A DNA stretch of 64,000 nt from Methylibium petroleiphilum PM1. GTDB taxonomy: Bacteria > Pseudomonadota > Gammaproteobacteria > Burkholderiales > Burkholderiaceae_C. The notes under the pieces are model-generated. The model saw nothing but the letters and a program-made list of their open reading frames with translations, was not told where the DNA came from and searched no databases. Positions 61,964 through 64,000 of the stretch are shown here, one piece after another. Within the stretch, counting starts at the first letter, position 1. Each line of letters begins with the position of its first letter. Where the stretch lies: the NCBI RefSeq assembly GCF_000015725.1, contig NC_008825.1, positions 1,922,001 to 1,986,000 on the forward strand, written 5' to 3'. The position numbers and the translations under genes are program-made.

Positions 61964-61991
61964 AGTTGACATAATATACATTGGCGCGGTT
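61964..61991 (-). other. Internal attachment site between the elements: complete dif-like sequence
   Basis: XerD-type arm AGTTGACATAA at 61964-61974, core TATACA at 61975-61980, and arm TTGGCGCGGTT at 61981-61991. The left part equals attL of element 1, the right part equals the site at 63442-63458. It is thus both the right end of element 1 and the left end of element 2, and is the best candidate for a working dif in this window. Confidence 0.8.
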
Positions 61992-62020
61992 AGTTGGATG
62001 AATGGGAGGGGTCGCCTCCC

Positions 62021-62392
62021 ATGAAGCTGAACCTTTACAGCATTGACCATGCGCCCCGTGCACTCCCAATTTGGGAAACGATCCTTGAGGATCTTGGCCG
62101 GCCTCCGCCGCACCGTGTCGCACGGGTCCTGGGGGTCGGCTTGAGCACGGTCTACCGATGGAACAAGGCGCGGTCGGCGCCGCGCTCCGCCTGCCTGGCG
62201 CTGTACTGGCTGACCCGCTGGGGTCGCTCGGCGGTGCATTGCGCGGCCGTCAACGATGCTACGGCGGCCGTGGGCTACGTCAACGCGCTCCGGCGGGAGA
62301 ACGGCGAGCTTCGCGCCCAGCTTGCCCACGTCCTGGCGCTCTCCGACTCTGGCGCTGCCAATGCGCCCCTCCTGGGAGACGGCCGTGGCTGA
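62021..62392 (+). CDS. Small HTH regulator of element 2
   Basis: A 123-aa protein: LNLYSIDHAPRALPIWETIL, an HTH with VARVLGVGLSTVYRWNKARS, LALYWLTRWGRSAVHC and a coiled-coil helix LRRENGELRAQLAHVLAL. It is paralogous to the gene at 61346-61846, and the kind is one I associate with filamentous-prophage control regions. In the closed circle the stop of the att-spanning gene would overlap this ATG (ATGA). In the integrated state its upstream DNA is element 1. Confidence 0.78.
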   Translation: MKLNLYSIDHAPRALPIWETILEDLGRPPPHRVARVLGVGLSTVYRWNKARSAPRSACLALYWLTRWGRSAVHCAAVNDATAAVGYVNALRRENGELRAQLAHVLALSDSGAANAPLLGDGRG

Positions 62393-62816
62393 CCTCCTTC
62401 ATCGGATGCCGTGTTCGAAGGGGGGCCCCGCAGGGGGGAGCGCGAAAGCTCCCGGGGGCGGGCAAAGCCCGGTGTGGGGGTGCAACCCCCGCGTGCTGAC
62501 GTGCCCTCGGCTAGTGGCTGGTGTTGTAGCGCTGCGGGAGGGTGACCCTGGCAAGCAATCCGAAGGCAGGCCGGGTAGCAGCTGGCCGGACGGACGGGGG
62601 TGGGAGACGAGGTACGAGGCGACCGCCCCGGGACGGACGGACAGCGGCGCCCCGGCGACCGCAGGGAGGCGGGGCGGCCGAAGGCCGACCGGCCTAAATT
62701 TATTCCTAGGACACTTTAGAACAATGAGTAAACAAAGCCGGCGATCGGCACCCCCCTTCTTCATAGACAGAACGGTGGTGCTAAAGTGATACCACATCAA
62801 ACGAAAGGGGGCCCTC
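62393..62816. other. Hairpin-rich non-coding region of element 2
   Basis: A 424-base stretch with no convincing gene. Three tandem hairpins are perfect: GGGAGC/GCTCCC (62436-62453), CGGGC/GCCCG (62459-62471) and GGGGGT/ACCCCC (62476-62490). Repeated GGACGGAC units and a CGGCC-GAA-GGCCG stem follow, then an AT-rich patch near 62697-62735. This layout is like a rolling-circle or single-strand origin, or a structured RNA; I cannot tell which. Confidence 0.5.
62775..62795 (+). promoter_or_regulatory. Putative operator before the RHH gene
   Basis: GTGGT at 62775-62779 and ACCAC at 62791-62795 form a 5-bp dyad around an 11-base centre. GTGATACCAC (62786-62795) recurs in inverted form at 63417-63426 close to the right attachment site. 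The site lies 22 bases before the GTG start, fitting autoregulation by a ribbon-helix-helix protein. Confidence 0.4.
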
Positions 62817-63119
62817 GTGGCGTTCACTGCTCGTCTGCCCGAATCGGTCGAGGCCGATGCCAAAGCCTATGCGGAGTTCGTCGGGGTCAGCATGAATGCG
62901 CTCCTGGCGATCGCGCTGCGGGACTACCTCGATGCCCGAATGCCGGATGGCCCGGGTGTGCGCAGGGCGCCCAGGCCCCCTGCCTCGGTCGAAGCGCCCT
63001 CACCGGCCCAGAAACCGGCCTTCAAGGCCCCGGCGAGCCGTTCGGACCCCTGCCCCTGCGGTGCGGTCGATCTGAACGGCCACGCGCTGAAGTGGAAGCA
63101 CTGCCACGGCAAACCCTGA
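62817..63119 (+). CDS. Ribbon-helix-helix protein with SEC-C-like zinc motif
   Basis: A 100-aa protein. The N-terminus (FTARLPESVEADAKAYAEFV, then GVSMNALLAIALRDYLDARM) has the strand-helix-helix pattern of Arc/CopG repressors. After a Pro/Ala linker comes DPCPCGAVDLNGHALKWKHCHGKP (pieces: DPCPCG, KWKHCHGK), which matches a SEC-C motif (C-x-C...H-C) with a longer loop. The GTG start has GAAAGGGG before it. DNA binding is inferred. Confidence 0.72.
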   Translation: MAFTARLPESVEADAKAYAEFVGVSMNALLAIALRDYLDARMPDGPGVRRAPRPPASVEAPSPAQKPAFKAPASRSDPCPCGAVDLNGHALKWKHCHGKP

Positions 63120-63128
63120 GGGGGCGTC

Positions 63129-63458
63129 ATGGCTGAGCCCGCGTTCCAAGTTCAGGACGCCTGGGAGCGGATGGCCGATGGCCCCTTCACGCCCTACGAC
63201 CCCTGGGATCGGCTGGCCATGGAGGTGGTCAAGGGTCGCTGGCACCGGGTCCGCTGCTGGCTCTTTGGGTCCGTCGAGGGCGACATATGGCGTCTTCTCA
63301 ACGGTGATCCGCTCTACAGGGCCGCGCACATCGGCGTCGGCTGGGCTTGGGGCCTCGACATCTGGCGCGCAAAGTGGGATTTGCGGCTCAGCTACACGCT
63401 GAGTATGTGGATAAGTGGTATCACGAAACCCCTGGCGGGGTTATACATTGGCGCGGTT
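63129..63458 (+). CDS. Att-spanning ORF of element 2 (3' end cut off by integration)
   Basis: The frame begins MAEPAFQVQDAWERMADGPF and has Trp/Arg-rich text (WLFGSVEGDIWRLLNGD, HIGVGWAWGLDIWRAKW) I do not recognise. Codons 105-110 (LYIGAV) are the attachment core and arm. In the integrated state the frame continues to 63824 through host DNA that is antisense to another gene, so that part is not real coding. In the closed circle it would end at 62024 as a 120-aa protein and overlap the regulator start by ATGA. I list only the part up to the end of the arm. Confidence 0.65.
63431..63458 (-). other. Right attachment site (attR) of element 2
   Basis: Core TATACA at 63442-63447 and XerC-type arm TTGGCGCGGTT at 63448-63458, identical to the internal site. 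The opposite arm position (CCTGGCGGGGT, 63431-63441) is not XerD-like and belongs to the element. It overlaps a small hairpin (AACCCC/GGGGTT at 63427-63442). With attL at 50287 the outer halves would rebuild one complete dif. Confidence 0.72.
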
Positions 63459-63544
63459 ATTCAGGCCATCCCAAGGGTTGATCCAGCCCCTCTCTGGGCC
63501 CCCTCGACACCGCTGATGCGGCGTTCGAGAGCGCTCGCGAACGC

Positions 63545-63793
63545 TCAGATCAACCCGGCAGCGCGCGAGGATGTGGCGATGAACGGCTCAGGGTCTGCCT
63601 CGGGCTCGGCCTCGACGGCGCGATCGAAGGATGCTGCGTCGGCCTCGCCAGGCGTCAGCGTCTGCTTGTCCAGTGGGCGGCAGATGCGACGCTGCAGGCG
63701 GTTCAGGCGATCGGAGTGCTCCATCGCCTGGACCACCGCTTCCGGCTCCATCAACAAAGCGAACGGGTTCGACGTGATCTGGATCGGAAGCAT
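63545..63793 (-). CDS. Small chromosomal hypothetical protein
   Basis: An 82-aa protein (MLPIQITSNPFALLMEPEAV, then MEHSDRLNRLQRRICRPLDK) that reads like a short conserved hypothetical of Comamonadaceae and relatives; the NPFAL-x-x-x-PEAV and RICRPLDK parts are what I recognise. A ribosome-binding site (AAAGGGA) precedes the ATG. It marks the return to host chromosome 87 bases after attR. Confidence 0.72.
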   Translation of the reverse strand: MLPIQITSNPFALLMEPEAVVQAMEHSDRLNRLQRRICRPLDKQTLTPGEADAASFDRAVEAEPEADPEPFIATSSRAAGLI

Positions 63794-63928
63794 GCTGTCC
63801 CTTTCGAAGGTGGCGTGGCGATGATCCCAATGTAGGCAGGCCGAGTGGCCTGCCGTAGTCGTCCCGGCGCCAAATGGCGTGTCGGAATTTGGATGACACG
63901 CTGTCGGGTCGAGACCTCGCCGTGGTCC

Positions 63929-64000
63929 TCAGCGCGCCGGCAAGGCCGCGAGCCGCAACGCGAGCCGTTCGCGTCCGGCCCTCTGCGCCAGGTCGGCCGC
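63929..64000 (-). CDS. 3' end of a gene that continues beyond the window
   Basis: The last 23 codons (ending RERLALRLAALPAR and a TGA at 63931-63929) of a leftward gene. The Ala/Leu/Arg helix gives no family. Called only because the frame is open to the window edge with plausible codon use. Confidence 0.35.
   Translation of the reverse strand, partial: AADLAQRAGRERLALRLAALPAR

Larger units (their letters stand above)
50298..61974. mobile_element. Element 1: corticovirus (PM2)-like prophage integrated at a Xer/dif site
   Basis: About 11.68 kb between two copies of the same 17-base sequence (XerD-type arm plus hexamer core) at 50287-50303 and 61964-61980. PM2 has a genome of about 10 kb, so the size fits. 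Contents in order: leftward repressor, operator region, five to six rightward early genes ending in an HUH replication initiator, a zinc-ribbon protein, a packaging ATPase, a PM2 P2-like major capsid protein, a series of small one-helix proteins, a second beta-rich structural protein, lysozyme, holin-like protein, polybasic peptide and a leftward HTH gene. No integrase gene is present, which agrees with use of the host XerC/XerD. All core functions look intact. Confidence 0.85.
61975..63441. mobile_element. Element 2: 1.47-kb dif-integrated mini-element (satellite or remnant)
   Basis: Bounded by core plus XerC-type arm at 61975-61991 and 63442-63458 (17 bases identical, 18 with the next base). 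All three genes point right. It has no replication initiator, capsid or integrase, so it would depend on the host XerCD and on a helper for replication and packaging. The HTH gene is a paralogue of one in element 1, which suggests a shared ancestry of the control modules. Confidence 0.65.

Noticed and set aside
62420-62500. CRISPR-like repeats
   Set aside because: The units differ in sequence and length and have no regular spacers; they are hairpins, not a repeat array.
63459-63824. Continuation of the 63129 ORF into host DNA (to a total of 231 aa)
   Set aside because: The added part is antisense to the better-supported gene at 63545-63793 and begins exactly after the attachment site, so it is read-through of a cut gene.

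Overview
The window is a piece of a high-GC betaproteobacterial chromosome, most likely order Burkholderiales in the Rubrivivax/Leptothrix/Methylibium neighbourhood. The basis is the GC-rich codon use, the smc-zipA-ligA-def run, dapC-dapD-pilU-dapE-prmB in one block, opgD-tex-opgHG, and a tesA-like gene divergent from a ybbA-like gene. I saw no rRNA, tRNA or CRISPR array.

Bases 1-43.4 kb are ordinary, densely packed chromosome: biotin synthase, osmoregulated periplasmic glucan synthesis (opgD, opgG, opgH) around the transcription accessory factor tex, esterases and a thioesterase-GNAT fusion, the lysine/diaminopimelate block with pilU and prmB, queF, smc-zipA-ligA-def, rlmB, upp, and single genes for transport and detoxification. 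Few genes here are unusual.

Bases 43.4-50.3 kb are a patchwork with broken ends, as expected close to a chromosome-dimer resolution site. It holds a ZnuA-like tail fragment, an intact five-gene zinc-associated cluster (DUF3299, DUF2946-like, ZrgA/DUF2796, ABC ATPase, FtsX-type permease), a cytochrome bd locus whose cydA is reduced to its last ~75 codons while cydB, cydX and ybgE are intact, a Rieske gene that has lost its first cluster-binding box, and the first ~29 codons of a metallo-beta-lactamase-fold gene.

Bases 50.29-63.46 kb hold the main discovery: two elements integrated in tandem at a XerC/XerD (dif) site. Element 1 (about 11.68 kb, 50298-61974) has a rolling-circle HUH replication initiator, a HerA/FtsK-like packaging ATPase, a major capsid protein that aligns collinearly with the double-jelly-roll coat protein P2 of marine phage PM2 (Corticoviridae), a series of small one-helix membrane proteins, a second beta-rich structural protein, a membrane-anchored lysozyme, a holin-like protein and a 19-residue polybasic peptide. 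Many of its genes are joined by ATGA/GTGA overlaps. Its control module instead looks like those of dif-integrating filamentous phages. Element 2 (about 1.47 kb, 61975-63441) has only a ribbon-helix-helix/SEC-C-like protein, an att-spanning ORF, a paralogue of element 1's small HTH protein and a hairpin-rich non-coding stretch; it looks like a satellite or remnant.

In both elements a gene is read straight through the recombination core. If the circle is closed on paper, each att-spanning gene regains its own 3' end in frame and becomes joined to the paralogous HTH gene (12-nt gap in element 1, ATGA overlap in element 2). Integration at dif therefore swaps the C-terminus of the element 1 repressor and cuts the regulator pair apart. 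This is inferred from sequence alone and is the part most worth testing.
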